A stretch of DNA of 64,000 bases, taken from positions 6,251,636 to 6,315,635 of the forward strand of contig NW_006499436.1 in NCBI RefSeq assembly GCF_000471905.2, given 5' to 3'. Below the pieces are notes generated by a model that saw nothing but the letters and a program-made list of their open reading frames with translations, was not told the origin of the DNA and ran no database searches. Each line of letters opens with the position of its first letter. Positions within the stretch are counted from its first letter, which is position 1. Below, piece by piece: positions 48,797-60,534 of this stretch. The DNA comes from Amborella trichopoda. Its lineage: Eukaryota > Streptophyta > Magnoliopsida > Amborellales > Amborellaceae. The position numbers were made by a program, and so were the translations under genes.

Positions 48797-49164
48797 TATA
48801 GAGCTTAGGCTCTAAACAATCAATTAGAGCCTATTTTCAAATGATATCGAGAAATGTGGTTTCAATATTGAAAATATTTGTAACAGCCTTAAAATATATT
48901 TTTATATTTATTTATAAAGTTTAAAGTTTCAAAAATAGTGTAGATCGACATATCTATGAAAACTTGAAAATCTTAAAAATTAACGGTCCAAAAATGAGTT
49001 ACAAAATACACTATTTCCAAAACTTGAATCCATTTTTTTCTTGTGTCCATGCTTCTTGATGTCAAGATGATCGACTTGAAGATATTTGAACATCAAAACA
49101 ACCTCTTTTAGTGAAATTTTTTAGATAGGCTCAAATTTGATTGATTAGAACATCGGCTTTATAT
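48797..49164. mobile_element. MITE-A copy, inverted relative to 59227-59595
   Basis: It starts tatagagcttaggctctaaa and ends in cggctttatata. The interior reads the family consensus backwards (ttttcaatattgaaaatatt, tctatgaaaacttgaaaatc, aaaacaacctctttt). Confidence 0.7.
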
Positions 49165-50010
49165 AAACTTTTTCCAAAAAAAAAATGATAAAAAATGGGG
49201 AGATGCTTAGAAAGTACAAATGGGGGTATCTAAAATTTTCCCTTTAATTTGGCTTTCTACCATTAGGTGAGACCTCTTACATCTACACCTTGTAATCTCT
49301 AACATGTTTCAAGAATGAAATTAACACGCTCCTCAAACATAACAATTGTTGTCTGGATTTTTACATGAATCCTCGAGGGTAAGAGTCCTGGTAATCCATC
49401 TTTTAGAGAGATAAAATATTTTTTTTTGTGAGATTACTTTTTTACTAATAAAGATTTTGTATTTGCTTTTACCCTCAAATGGTCATATCCTCATTTTATG
49501 CTACGAAGAATCGATATGGTGGTCACCATTTGGGTGGTGCTGTGATGGAGATGAGCCATAGGTCCGTCATCACTAAGAACACAGGTTCTTAACCACTCAA
49601 AGCGGAACTTATCTACTCACACAATACAATACAATTGGGCGATTGAGATGTCAAGATTTGCACAACAGCAACTAGAGGGGTGCAACAAAACGCTTCCTTC
49701 TACCGCAAATATTCGGTACAACCTAGTAAAAACTATAGGAATGCACACGTTTTTGCTTATAGAGATACAGAATAGAGGGTACAATGGATCATCATACATT
49801 TTCGCTGTGTGGACCGATTAATGGGGATTCAATGGGTCCAATAATATGCTTTTCTGAAAAAAGCAAAGCCACCCAACATAGATACTTCTTTTAAGGCTTT
49901 CAACCAACGGTACTAGTATTTCTTGTATTATTGAAATAGGTTGGCATCCATTTGCTCTCTCTTTCTCTCACTCTTTCTCTCTCATTTTGTGTCTAAATTC
50001 TCCAAAATTA
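49165..50010. other. Intergenic sequence
   Basis: No exon or repeat family recognised. The short frame at 49617-49799 (-) has no motif. A (ct)n tract lies at 49954-49982. Confidence 0.4.
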
Positions 50011-50014
50011 AGGG

Positions 50015-50200
50015 TGGTAATGGACTGGATGTAGGGGACCTGAACCCGACCCTAGACCTTCCAGGTATACCGACACGGGTCTGGGTATGGATCCACTATT
50101 TGGACCCCGCAGCTCAGGTTGGGTCTAAAATTTGGATCCGAATATTATTTGGGTTCGGTCGGCCGGGTCCGGTTAGACCCAATTCGTTCCCGTAAACTGT
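50015..50200. repeat. GC-rich hAT/MITE-like element 1
   Basis: It starts agggtggtaatggactggat and is rich in gggtc/gaccc words, with gatccgaatattatttgggt shared with the next element at about 50505. It is one of three related short elements between 50.0 and 50.83 kb. Confidence 0.45.
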
Positions 50201-50383
50201 TGGAGATAATATACTTTAAGCCCTATTCGTTTGAATGTATTAAAAATTGTATACAATAAAACCTCGTAGTCATCTTTAGCTATTAAACGACAATTCAGAC
50301 GGCTTGAAATCTAATGGCGGATGATTGTGACATTGTTGTCAACAATGTAGGTATTTGATGGTAAAAAAAAAAACCTCATAGTG

Positions 50384-50577
50384 AAGGTGGTAATGGACCC
50401 CACCAAACCCGGGACCCAACCGGATATATCTTGGACTTAACGAGTACAGGTATGGGTCCAATTTTTGGGCTCAATGGGTCAGATCAGGTCCAAAACCTAG
50501 ATGGTGGATCCCCGAATATTATTCAGGTCAAGGTCCGGGTATCGAGCCCGACATGTACCCGACCCGTTGCCACCCCC
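50384..50577. mobile_element. GC-rich hAT/MITE-like element 2
   Basis: The left end aggtggtaatggacccc and the reversed right end gggtggcaacgggtcgggta form an imperfect inverted repeat. Elements with ggtggcaacgggtcggg ends are widespread in plants and are usually placed in hAT. No transposase. No clear target duplication. Confidence 0.5.
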
Positions 50578-50604
50578 AACTGGATGGCCAAGCATGACCT
50601 AAGG

Positions 50605-50827
50605 GTAGAAGCGGGGCAGGCCTAGGCCAAGGCCGGCCCAGTTGGGCCTAACCCCATCCCTCTTTTATTTTTATTATTGCCTAACCCTGTCCCTCTTTTT
50701 ATTTTTATTATTATTATTATTATTGCAGTTTTATTTGGCCTAGCCTCGATAGGGTTAGGGCCGTGCATGGGCCAAGGTCTTTTTGATCAGGCCAGAGCCG
50801 GGCCTGGGCTGGCCTATTGCCACCCAT
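50605..50827. mobile_element. GC-rich hAT/MITE-like element 3
   Basis: Left aagggtagaagcggggcagg and reversed right gggtggcaataggccagccc are imperfect inverted repeats rich in ggcc words. The middle holds two copies of taaccc.atccctctttt and a (tta)n run. Confidence 0.5.
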
Positions 50828-51150
50828 ATCCAGTGATGGTTATTTGAAAGTTGATATCCTCTTGGCGCTTCTCATGATGTTTCTAACTTTGCTTAATGTG
50901 AGATATTATTGTTTAAGGATTGATTAGGAAATGGGCAACGGAGATATTATGCTATATGCATGTCTCATTGGACGTCATCATTTGAATCAGTCACCACATT
51001 CTTACAAAACAAACAAAACAAGCCCCAAACGTTATTTTTATTTTTACATTACTTCCCTTTCCATTCTTGTTTCTCTCTCTGCAAGCACACATTCTTTCTC
51101 TTCCTCACAGAATGGTGGAGTATACACTCTCACTCTAGTTTCACAAGCAG

Positions 51151-51408
51151 GTGAGAAATCTCAGCACATCCTTTACCCTCTCTCTCTCTCTCTCTATCTC
51201 TGTCTCTCTCCTTGCTTAAGGCAGACCTAACACATGGTTTGCAGGTGGGGCATTAATGAAGCATTGGCCAAACCCTTTTCTCCCTCCTTTTTTCTCTCTC
51301 CTCGCCCAATAGCTCACCCTTTTTTTCCTCCAGGCTTTCACACTTACTTTCTAAACTGATAAAGCTTACCTTTATAGCATCTCTCTCTCCAACTCTTTGC
51401 ACAAACAG
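51151..51408 (+). other. Probable intron in the 5' leader of the cysteine-rich peptide gene
   Basis: A good donor AAGCAG|GTGAGA at 51151 and an acceptor CAAACAG|GGG ending at 51408 lie just before the ATG at 51415. The sequence between is pyrimidine-rich, including (tc)n at 51180-51197. If spliced, the leader would be an exon ending at 51150. This is inferred from splice signals alone. Confidence 0.4.
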
Positions 51409-51414
51409 GGGAAG

Positions 51415-51735
51415 ATGAGGGAGAAGAAGCAATGTTTGTATCTCCTTCTACTCATGCTTCTTGGCCTTGTCACCGAGGCATCACAGGTTAGTTCTTGGGG
51501 TTTCTTCTCTTTATTCTTTCTTTTTCTTTCTCTTGTCTTGGTTCAAAGTGGGTCATTGGGCTGCCTTTAGTTGCTTCTTTCTTGTTTTGTGTTTATCATC
51601 TGAGTAGTGGTTTTGAAGTGGGCTTTATTCTCTTCTCTGTCTTTGACATGGCATAGTTCAATGGTTATTTGGAAGGATTAATGGTGTTGGAGTGTTGGGT
51701 TTCTTTGTTTACACACACACCCACACAGACACACA

Positions 51736-51775
<40 letters not shown>

Positions 51776-52539
51776 AACTGCAATTACTAGGTTTTAAGTT
51801 GAATGCAGTTTGAGGTTGTGAAAGAGTAATCTTTTGGCTTTGTTATTGGGGTTTATTTTGACATTTTCAGTTTTCTCTTGCCTTTTCTCTCATGCAAGTT
51901 TGGTGTACTAGGTTTTCTAATTGATTGCAGCTGTGATCTGTGAGGGTTTTCTCAGCTGTCCTTATTAGGTCTTCTTGGCTGAATTAGGCTCTCTATTTCT
52001 TTTCCATCCAAGTTTTGGTGTGCTAGGTTTTCTCTTCTTGAATGTTTCTGCTCTCTCTCTAGAGTTTGGTTTGCTATCCTTGAATGCATCTGTTGTTTGT
52101 GAAGGGCTTGCTTCTTTGTTTTTTTATTTAGGCTTTTTCTAGTGATCTTTTCGCTCTCTCTCATGCCTGTTTGTTTGTGTCTCCAAATGGAGCTGTAATT
52201 TGTGAAAAAACTATTTGCTTTTCTATTAAGATTGGTTAAGAATGATGAATTGGTTCATTGCAGGTAGGTGGCTTAGAAGAAGAGGTTAAGAGAGAAAATG
52301 TCAGCATGGTACCACTGGGTGGTGAAAATGATATGAGATTTGGAATGATAATGGAGGAGAAGAGGAGGAAGCTCGGTGGGTTTCATATCTGTGCCCTCTG
52401 TACATGTTGTGGGGGTCCCAAGGGCCTCTGCCTTCCCTCCCCTTGCTGCTATGCCATCAACTGCAACATCCCTAACAGGCCCTTTGGATTTTGCTCCTTC
52501 ACTCCAAAAACCTGCAATTGCTTTGGATGCCATCTCTAG
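51415..52539 (+). CDS. Small secreted cysteine-rich peptide (two exons, 115 residues)
   Basis: Exon 1 is 51415-51486 (24 codons) and exon 2 is 52264-52539 with TAG at the end. The intron (51487-52263) has CAG|GTTAGT and TTGCAG|G sites, phase 0. Exon 1 encodes almost exactly a signal peptide: a basic MREKKQ start, then a Leu-rich core LYLLLLMLLGLVTEAS. An acidic/basic propeptide-like region (residues 25-62) follows, then a C-terminal domain with 12 Cys in about 53 residues: CALCTCCGG, CLPSPCCYAINCNIPNRP, FGFCSFTPKTCNCFGCHL. Even Cys number and a signal peptide suggest a folded, disulfide-bonded apoplastic peptide. The layout recalls uncharacterised plant secreted proteins rather than defensins or EPF peptides; I think it belongs to a conserved unnamed plant family but cannot confirm it. 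It converges on the TIO gene. Confidence 0.8.
51712..51771. repeat. Compound (CA)n(CT)n microsatellite in the intron of the cysteine-rich peptide gene
   Basis: acacacacaccc, then acacacacac, then about 21 ct units, inside the single coding intron. Likely length-variable. Confidence 0.9.
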
Positions 52540-53185
52540 TGAGTGACAAAAACAAGAGAGAGAATACAAAAACCCCCAAATTTTCATTTATCTTTCTTTT
52601 CTCTCTCTACAAGTTAGAAAACCCTAAGAATTTTGAATGGGTTTATTTTCTATCTCTGTCATCCTGAAAAAGAGAAAAAATGGGAAGACCCCATATTCTC
52701 TCTCTCTCTCCTGTTGGATTTTTGGGGATTTTCGCTTTTGTGGGGGACTTCGTATAGGAGGGGTTGTAGATGGGTTTGGGGATATTTGTAGGGTGCTGGT
52801 GTTTTAATTATGTATGTGGTGAGATTTATTGGTATTTGTTGTTATTTAGTGAATGGTGTCGGCCCCTCAAATGAGGGCAGGCCAGCCAGGCTGTGCATCG
52901 TTTTCTTGTTGGCTGACGGTTGGGTTGGGGTATTTAAAGCATTTGTGAGGTGTGTTTCGAATTATAGTGTTGTTTCTTCTAATATTAATTATTTTGTTCC
53001 TCTCAGCACATCCTACCCATTCAATTTGATCTCTCTCTCACCACTTCCCACCCACTTAATGTAATCTCTCTCTCCCCATCCCCACCTACTTAGTAATCTC
53101 TCTCCTCTGTCTCTCTCTCTGTCGTTCTCTCTCTGTCGTGATAACTTGCAACTTTCATTAATTATATAAACTTGGGTGTGATTTG
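52540..53185. other. 3' region of the cysteine-rich peptide gene
   Basis: CT/GA-rich tracts follow the stop codon. A short open frame at 52810-53064 has no motif and is not called. (tc)n runs occur at 52700-52710, 53028-53040 and 53098-53137. The transcript end cannot be placed. Confidence 0.4.
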
Positions 53186-53485
53186 TATAAGGCTGCGGCC
53201 CTAAACAATCGAAGTAAGGCGCACCTTCAAATAGGGTTGAAAGATGTCTTAGTAGAGGATATATATGTCATGGCCTCAAATTTTATTTTCATACATAACT
53301 ATAAAATTTAAAGCTTCAAAAAAAGCATAGATCCAGCTGATCTATGAACATAAAACCTAGAAACTTGATGGCCTCGATAACTTTAAACCCGTTTTTTTTT
53401 ATGAGAAATTTTGGTCATTGAAACAACCTCTAGAGAATTTTTAAGGTGCGCCTCAATTTAATTGTTTAGGGCCACAACCTTATAT
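53186..53485. mobile_element. MITE-A copy between two convergent genes
   Basis: It starts tataaggctgcggccctaaa and ends in the inverted counterpart ...tttagggccacaaccttata. The interior holds caacctcta, aaatttaaagcttcaaaaa and tgatctatgaa blocks of the family. It lies between the ends of the cysteine-rich peptide gene and TIO. Confidence 0.65.
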
Positions 53486-54135
53486 AAAAATTTTCCTATA
53501 AACTTTACTGCTTCACATTTTCAGTGGAAGATCTGAATGTTAATCCTCGGTCTACAAAAACCACCCAAAAAATCAGAACCTATCTGTTTTTCTATAGAAA
53601 GTGTGTGCATTGTAAGAATGTTGGCAAGCATTTACCTAGTGCTTAAAAGGTTTCTAATCTCTTTAAAAAATGCCTAATCCCAGAGTTATTGTTGATTGCA
53701 ACTGGTTAGATTGGATGCCTTTTTTTAATCTTGGTTAGATTGGATGTATGTAGATCAGTTTGGAAAAGTTTGACCCACTTTCACAAGAGACGCTTCCACT
53801 CCATCAGAAGATATCTCTTCCTTTTCCCTTGGCCTGTCATCTCTCTGGTTTTGCCGAAATTAAGTAGCAGGAAAAAAGAAACTAGATCTTTTGATGTCGA
53901 TGAATATGCACCAACCAATTGGTTCCATCAAACCCTTGAGCACTAAACCATGTTTTTGTAAAGAACAGTACCAGAAAAAAGTGAGCTCCATGTGGCCCCA
54001 CTCGCAGATTACAACAAACACATTTACATATGAGAATCTCAAATATGTGGCATACAACAACTCTCATGAGCTCGATGAACAATTTACCTAGAATGCAATG
54101 GCAAAGTTGTATCAATAGAGAGACAGAGAGAGTGT

Positions 54136-57100
54136 TCAGGCATCAGAAAACTTGCTAAGTATGCGACACGAGTACCTAGATATGGTGGGCTCAGGAGAGT
54201 GTCTGAGGCGCACAAGGACTGGAAAGAAGTCAGAAGAACGGATAAATTGCTTGCAAGGGGGGTGTGCACATATGCTACCAAGTGAAAATAGGGCTATCTT
54301 GATGGATGAATCACCCATAGCATCCCTTGATCCAGCGCTCAATGCTGCAACTGAGTGCTCAGATACTAGCTTGAGCAAAGCCTGCATAAGAGAAAGGACA
54401 CCTTAGATGGAAACCTTAATATATTGGAATTTCTCAGAGGATTTTCTTATTTATATTTTCTCAAGAAGTTCCCAAGACAATCTCAGATACATTTACAAAA
54501 GAAAAAATTACAGTAAGTAAAGCTTGAAGAAATGGAAAAGCTTTAAAAAACAGCCTATTAACACTCGACATATTCTACACAAGCACAACTTAAATTTTTT
54601 TTTAAAAAAAGAAAGAATAAATTCACCACTATAATATGGAGAAAGAACTTCAATTGTGTAATTAAGCCACTTAATATAATCAAGTAGAGTTTGATACATG
54701 TTTCTGACTGAAAAGGAATGAACTGTTATCTTCGATGGATAAAATTAATAAAACTAAGAATAAACTATTAATCCCAAAATGGGTTGCCAACTTTCTAAAT
54801 TGTACATCTAACCAGAGCCCTCAAGACAAATAAGTATAAAAAAAATCAAGGAAAAAAGAATGCTAAATAAAAATAACACCATTGAGTACTACGTACCTGC
54901 AAGGCTCCTTTTGTGATAATGTCTTCACATAGCTTACTGGAGTTTCGAACCAAGTTGCTAATAGCACCTGCTGCATTGGCTTTAGTCTTGTCTTCCTCTG
55001 ATGCCTGAAGTAGGTTTGTGAGCTGAGGAATGGACCTTCTTAGCTCTTCATATAGTAATTCATTGTGGTATGCAGCATTACCAAGCTGGAGAGAACAAGA
55101 GAATCAGATTCCCATTTGGAGAGTAATGTGACACTACCCCATAAAACGCACTTACTGTTACATAAGAGAGAGAGAGAGAAAGGAACTTACTGCAAAACAT
55201 GCAAACTTTCGGGTTCTTTTGTCTGGATCTGCACATCTTTCTATGAGGAGACTAACAATATCATGTCTTAACTGTAAAGCAAAAATTTGTTTTAGCTTTC
55301 TTCTATGGATGGCAAAATGAATGCAAGAAAAATGATGCATGGATCAGAAATTATCTAAGCTCATTTATGTGGATATTGCTTGATGGTTTGGCCTACTGTT
55401 TTATGTTATGCGTATTCGTATATGATGCATTTTACATACAAGCGAGGCATAGAAATAAGGGCTGTGGCGGCACATGTTGCCAATGGCACTGCAAGCTTTT
55501 GCCCTAATATTTGCATCGTCATGATTTAGAAAACCCTTTAGGAGTTGCAGTAGATCTGCCTTGTGAATTGCTTCATAGAGATCCTGCAATATTGCACAAT
55601 TAAGCAATAGATAAGACTTTTTTTCTCATGGCATTTTAGATGAGACTGTTGACTCTTTCAACTTTCAATGAAACAATTGAAATCAAGTTCCTTACCTTTG
55701 ACATCCGAGCAAGCTCAGAAACTATCATTAGAACATCAATAACAACTTCCTTTGGGCTGGAACCTTCTTCAAGTAGCATTCTCACCCGGCCTGGTTCCAA
55801 CAAACCCTCTTTCAAAAGCTGCACGGATAGAGGCTTGTAACCTATCATCTTAGCTATAAACGCCACAGGCCTTCCAAGGTCATTTCCTTCCAAATACTCG
55901 ATGCACTTGAGAATTTGAGCAGGCAAGCCTATCTGCCATTCCAAGGAAATTATATCAAGCTAAACAAGCAAATACTAAATGTTCAACAGAAGAAGGCACT
56001 AGCATTTGGGAATGCATAATATAGTCCTATTTACTATGCAAGAACCATAATCCTTAAGGTCATGGCCGTCTAGTGAAATGGTACACAATGATGAAGAAGT
56101 ATGCACCAAACAAGACATAAGCCAATGAAGAGCCCCACTAATCATCATTGTCCATGTCAATAGAAGGTGATGAAACTAAGGACTGTTTTTTCCATGGTCC
56201 CTTGGGCGGTAGTATGTTTCACTATGACATTTTATTACCTCACAAAGCATTTGAACATATTGGGGCATTCTTTTCTCAATGAATTCAACATCTTCCTTAT
56301 TCTCTCCCCACATTCTTCTCCCTGGTGATCCCGAATTAAGAAGGAAACCGCTGTTAATGGATGCAGACGGGGAGGGCCCACCAGGAACACTCTGTAATGC
56401 TACAAATGGAAATGCCATAACATTAACTGTTGCACTGATTAGATCTCTGATTCCAACAGAGCCACCACCATGCCCTTTCCAACATTTGAGAGCTTTGAGG
56501 TGGGGTTCAGATATCAAGTCACAAAAGAAACCAAGGTGTTCTTTTCGGTACAAAATGTCTCGGAAAGCTCCACCACAAAGGCACAGAGCAATTGAAGAAA
56601 CTCCCCATACAACCCCAACTGGAGATAACCCAATTCTTTCCCTCATCTTATCTTCCTTTTGAGAGCCTTCAGCTAATAAAAAGAACAGATGGGAAGGAAT
56701 ACCAATTGAACAAGCTTGTTCTATGGCCAAAGGGCCACCCCATTTTAGCCTTGCCTCAAGCAAGCCGAGGCAGCCATCTCTGAGGCCATTCCAGTTTGTA
56801 AGCATCATAGAATCTACGTTAGTAGCATCAGAGGGTGGGGTACTGAGAAAGGTGCGTAGAGTTGCTGTAGGGGGTATCAAGGCCAATGTAATTTCGGAGA
56901 AGGGCGAGTTATTGGGTCTGTCGAAATCATCTTCAAGAGATAAAATGGAAGCAAGAGCCAACATGGCCGATGCACATCGAGGTGGAGGGGTGGAGCAGGT
57001 GGACCAATTGTTAGAAGAAGCCAGGCGCGCGAGAAGAGAAAGGCGGTCCTTTTGTTTTGTTTGTGATAGTGTCAAGATACATGATGGTGAATGCCTTGTT

Positions 57101-59014
57101 CGCATCTTTAATCCTTGGGCAATAGTGGCAAGAGCTAGGCAAGAAATGGTAACTAGTGATTCTGGGTTGGATATCTTATTGGATTTTGGTTCACCAGTTG
57201 AGGATTCTTTGCCTGAAGAAGCACAGAGATATAATGCGCGAAAGATGTCTGCAACAAAAGTCTTGTCTCCTCCACCATTCATGGGACTTGAAATGGGTAG
57301 TGGATTTGGCAGTCCACAGAACACATTACAGAGAGGTGGACTAAATATGCAGCACCTCAACATGAGCTGGGACAATAGGAATAGCACACAGCATCAGCAT
57401 TTACGTTCATAAATGATATTGGGATCGTACAGATGCACATGATGCTTATGCCATACAAGATACAGGCAGGGCATCCACTATCATTTTCAAGTTGGACAAT
57501 GATGGAGCACTGCAGATGTGACGGACATCCAGGGAGAACAGCAGTTCAATTCCACCATCTGTCTAGAGAAATGATGGTGAGTGCTCCACCTTAAGTATAC
57601 ACATCATTTGCATGTATAAACTACAATGTATTTTCCAATGTCAGTTCCTTGATGATTATGCTTCGAACTGACGTATAAGTACTACTAAACAAAGCCTGGT
57701 ACAAAATGATGGTGCAGAGAAGGGAGCATAAGATATCACAAAGAACTTTACACACATGAAAAATGACCCTAACTGATGTGTAAATGCTATTAAAACGAAA
57801 ACGTCTCCAAATGATGGTGCAGAGAAGGAAGCATAAGATATCTCAAAGAATTATACACGTAGAAAATGACACTCCCTTCACGATGGTGCAGAGAAGGGAG
57901 CTATAAGATTATCTCAAAGAACTTTAGACAAGTGAAAATGACCATCCGTTCCTCCCTCATGCCAATAAATGCATCTGGGGATGTATAACCATAGCTTATA
58001 TCTATTTAAGATTAGAAGAAAAATAGAAAACGAAAATTACCTGAATAGTAGCACCTAGAGATTGCTCAAAACCTTGATGAAGAGCATAATGTAAAGCAAC
58101 TTGCATTGCTTTTGATCCAAATAGCACTTTTGAGAATGCCTCAACAGTGTTTGAAGATTCTACCTCATCACACGCATGTTGGCTTTGTACTCTTGGACCA
58201 AGCTGAAGCTCAGAATGGACAATGAAAGAGCTCAATGGAAATAAGCGAACATGACCCTTCATAGCCACAATCTCAGATGCATCCACCAAAGCCCATGTAG
58301 CTTTGCATGCTTCACAAGCTGCAGCACAGTGATTGGAAGAGCCTGACATGAGACCTGATCCAGATATCTCAAGGCATAGACAGATTTGACCCATGAGACC
58401 AGACGATTTAGCGTGATCAAGTATTTGTATCATAGTGTTCTCCTCTGGTGAAGAACCAGCTACCATATCTGGAGCCATGAAAGAATGGAGCCCCTGAGTG
58501 ACTTGAGTCAACACCATAGAAATACATGCAGTTGACTCATACAGAAGTCGACCAGATACATCTTTTATACAACCTACTACCTGCATATTCATATTGGAAG
58601 CAAGTTTAGAAATATAAATATCTATGAGCTTCATTACAATATATGTTTAAGTGGATGACACTGCAGAAGAAAACCTGTGAGTAAAACTCTGTGAAGGTAA
58701 CCCAGTGCTGCAAGTACAGAGTTCTAGAAACATCCATAAGCTTCCTCAAAATCGAGAGGACCTACGAAAATGAAAAAAATAATAAACTATAAAACAATCA
58801 ACCTAAAACGAATTTCAAATGTGCATCTCTCAGGGTGCTCATTTCATACCTTCACTATCAAGGCATTACCATCTGATATATTTGGACCAAACATGGCTTT
58901 GATGAGATCAAGGATTGCAACTATCATTTCAGTTAATGCTGAGTTTGAATGAAGAACCCCAGCAGCAACTAAATTCGTGAGAATTCTTATTGATTGACTT
59001 ATATCAGCGGTAAC
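54136..59014 (-). CDS. TIO: Serine/threonine kinase TIO (TWO-IN-ONE, FUSED-like), C-terminal ~938 codons; 5' part not found
   Basis: Nine exons, reading down: 59014-58850, 58761-58675, 58580-58041, 57366-56239, 55932-55696, 55583-55440, 55271-55191, 55085-54897, 54381-54136 (TGA). All eight introns are GT-AG and phase 0, and the joined frame has no stop. The product is the non-kinase part of plant TIO, rich in ARM/HEAT-like helical repeats: LGRPVAFIAKMIGYKPLSVQ, RAKACSAIGNMCRHSPYFY, CADPDKRTRKFACFALGNAA, NAAGAISNLVRNSS, and the conserved end SRYSCRILSKFSDA. In Arabidopsis TIO is needed for phragmoplast expansion and cell plate formation in cytokinesis, and its C-terminal part binds kinesin-12 motors. 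The Arabidopsis protein is about 1,320 residues, so some 380 (kinase domain plus linker) are missing here. The first listed boundary (59014, CAG|GTT) is the least certain; the frame is open to about 59110. The upstream exons must lie beyond a long intron or outside the window. Confidence 0.85.
57705..57943. repeat. Triplicated ~60-bp motif in a TIO intron
   Basis: Three units start near 57705, 57810 and 57882. Each reads gatggtgcagagaagg, then an agcataagat block, atctcaaagaa, a ttatacac-like block and gaaaatgac. The intron is 57367-58040. The unit spacing is 105 and 72 bp. Not coding and not part of the TIO frame. Confidence 0.8.
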
Positions 59015-59226
59015 CTGGTCGCTGAAGGACATGTATGAGCACAATTTTCTCACAATCAGCAGCAGTTTGATGGAACAAGAAGCCATAGGCATGCCGAGTG
59101 AACTTTAACCAATTCAGAACACAGTAACAACTAAAGATGCAATAGCTATCTCAGAGAAGTTTAACTTAAGCACTGCATCAGTATTGAAGTTTCTAGTTAT
59201 ACACCAACAAAAAAGGGAAAAGTTCA
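59015..59226. other. Sequence just upstream of the first recognised TIO exon
   Basis: The TIO frame stays open on the minus strand to an in-frame TAA near 59108. An alternative acceptor (TTAAAG, near 59106) would extend the exon by about 90 bp. Beyond that nothing codes. Confidence 0.4.
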
Positions 59227-59595
59227 TATAGAGCCGAGGCTCTAAACAATCAAATTAGAGCCTACCTCAAAAATCTCTTTAGAAGAGGTTGTTTTGATGC
59301 CCAAATATCCTCAAATTGATCATCTCGACATCAAAATGCATGGACATGAGAAAAAAATGGATTTCAGGTTTTGGAAATAGTCTATTTTGTAACGCATTTT
59401 TAGACTATGAATTTTCAGGATTTTCAAGTTTTCATAGATCTGTTGATCTACACTATTTTTAAAGCTTTAAACTTTATAAATAAAGATGAAAATATATTTT
59501 AAGGCTATCACAACGATTTCCAGTATTGAAACCACATATCTCGACACTATTTGAAGGTAGGCTCTAATTTGATTGTTTAGAGCCTAGGCTCTATA
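59227..59595. mobile_element. MITE-A reference copy (full length, best-preserved ends)
   Basis: The left end tatagagccgaggctctaaa extends to 59271, and the right end (59551-59595) is its reverse complement with one mismatch in the first 41 bp. Interior non-coding, 369 bp. Flanking words (gggaaaagttca before, cggaccgcaccc after) recur at other copies, so the true element may extend 10-15 bp on each side. It lies about 200 bp upstream of the first recognised TIO exon, probably within an intron of that gene. Confidence 0.8.
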
Positions 59596-59919
59596 CGGAC
59601 CGCACCCATAAAAAAATATCCCTCAATAAATGAATGAATATCAATAAGAAATTCAAACCAAGAAGATATCTCATGCATAGATGACATTCTTCTTTTGCAT
59701 ATCTAAGTTCGATGACCTAAGGTTGTTTGGGTCTATTTCTAGAGAACCAGGATATCCAAATCCTCAAAACGTCCCATATCCAGCATTTGTTCATTTCAAA
59801 AAGAACTTGGAATGAGCAAATGCAAGCTTCTGGAAAAGCTAGCCTTTTACCTTGGAGTGCGTGCCTCTTCCCCTTTTTCTTTCTAACTCACGATAATGAT
59901 ATTATTCCATTGTTATAAT

Positions 59920-60530
59920 ATTTATATTTTAATATTTATCATCATTATTATTATTAATTAGTATTACTATTATTTATGAAAATATCATCAATGCAATAAA
60001 TATTAGTATTATTATATTATAATATGCTATCATAATATAAAGGGTCTTTGTATACGAACACCCATTCTGTGGGTGCTTCAATTTTTGTACATTCGTTTTA
60101 ACAATACAACAGTTAACATTTTCCACAAAAAAAAAATGCTATTATAATATAATAATATTATACTATAATAATATGTACTATCATTATATTTTTATTACTA
60201 CTATAATAATAACATGCAATATCATTATATTTTTATTATAATATTATATTATTATCTCAATATATCAAAATCATATTAAATTAATATTAAAATATTTTGT
60301 ATTTTTATTATAATATTTAATAATATCATAATATTATATTAATACTAATAAAATGATATTATATCATTATATAGTTATTATAAATTATTACATAATTATA
60401 ATATTTATATTATGATTATTATTGTTGTTGTTGTTGTCATAAATATTTATTATGAAATATCACCAATATCATTGATACTAGTATTATTATATTACAATAT
60501 CATTAAAAATAGTATTATCATATTACAATA
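59920..60530. repeat. Very AT-rich low-complexity tract
   Basis: Long runs of att, ata and taatat words with a (ttg)5 at 60422-60436. No coding potential. It lies in the presumed long TIO intron or upstream region. Confidence 0.7.
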
Positions 60531-60534
60531 TAGC

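Noticed and set aside
52273..52587. Minus-strand frame opposite the cysteine-rich exon
   Set aside because: The plus-strand frame has the signal peptide, the spliced join and the Cys pattern; the antisense has none.
56279..56662. Plus-strand open frame of 127 residues
   Set aside because: Also antisense to the same TIO exon; no independent motif or splice signals.
56723..57412. Long plus-strand open frame opposite the large TIO exon
   Set aside because: It is the antisense shadow of a conserved TIO exon whose minus-strand translation matches the family end to end.
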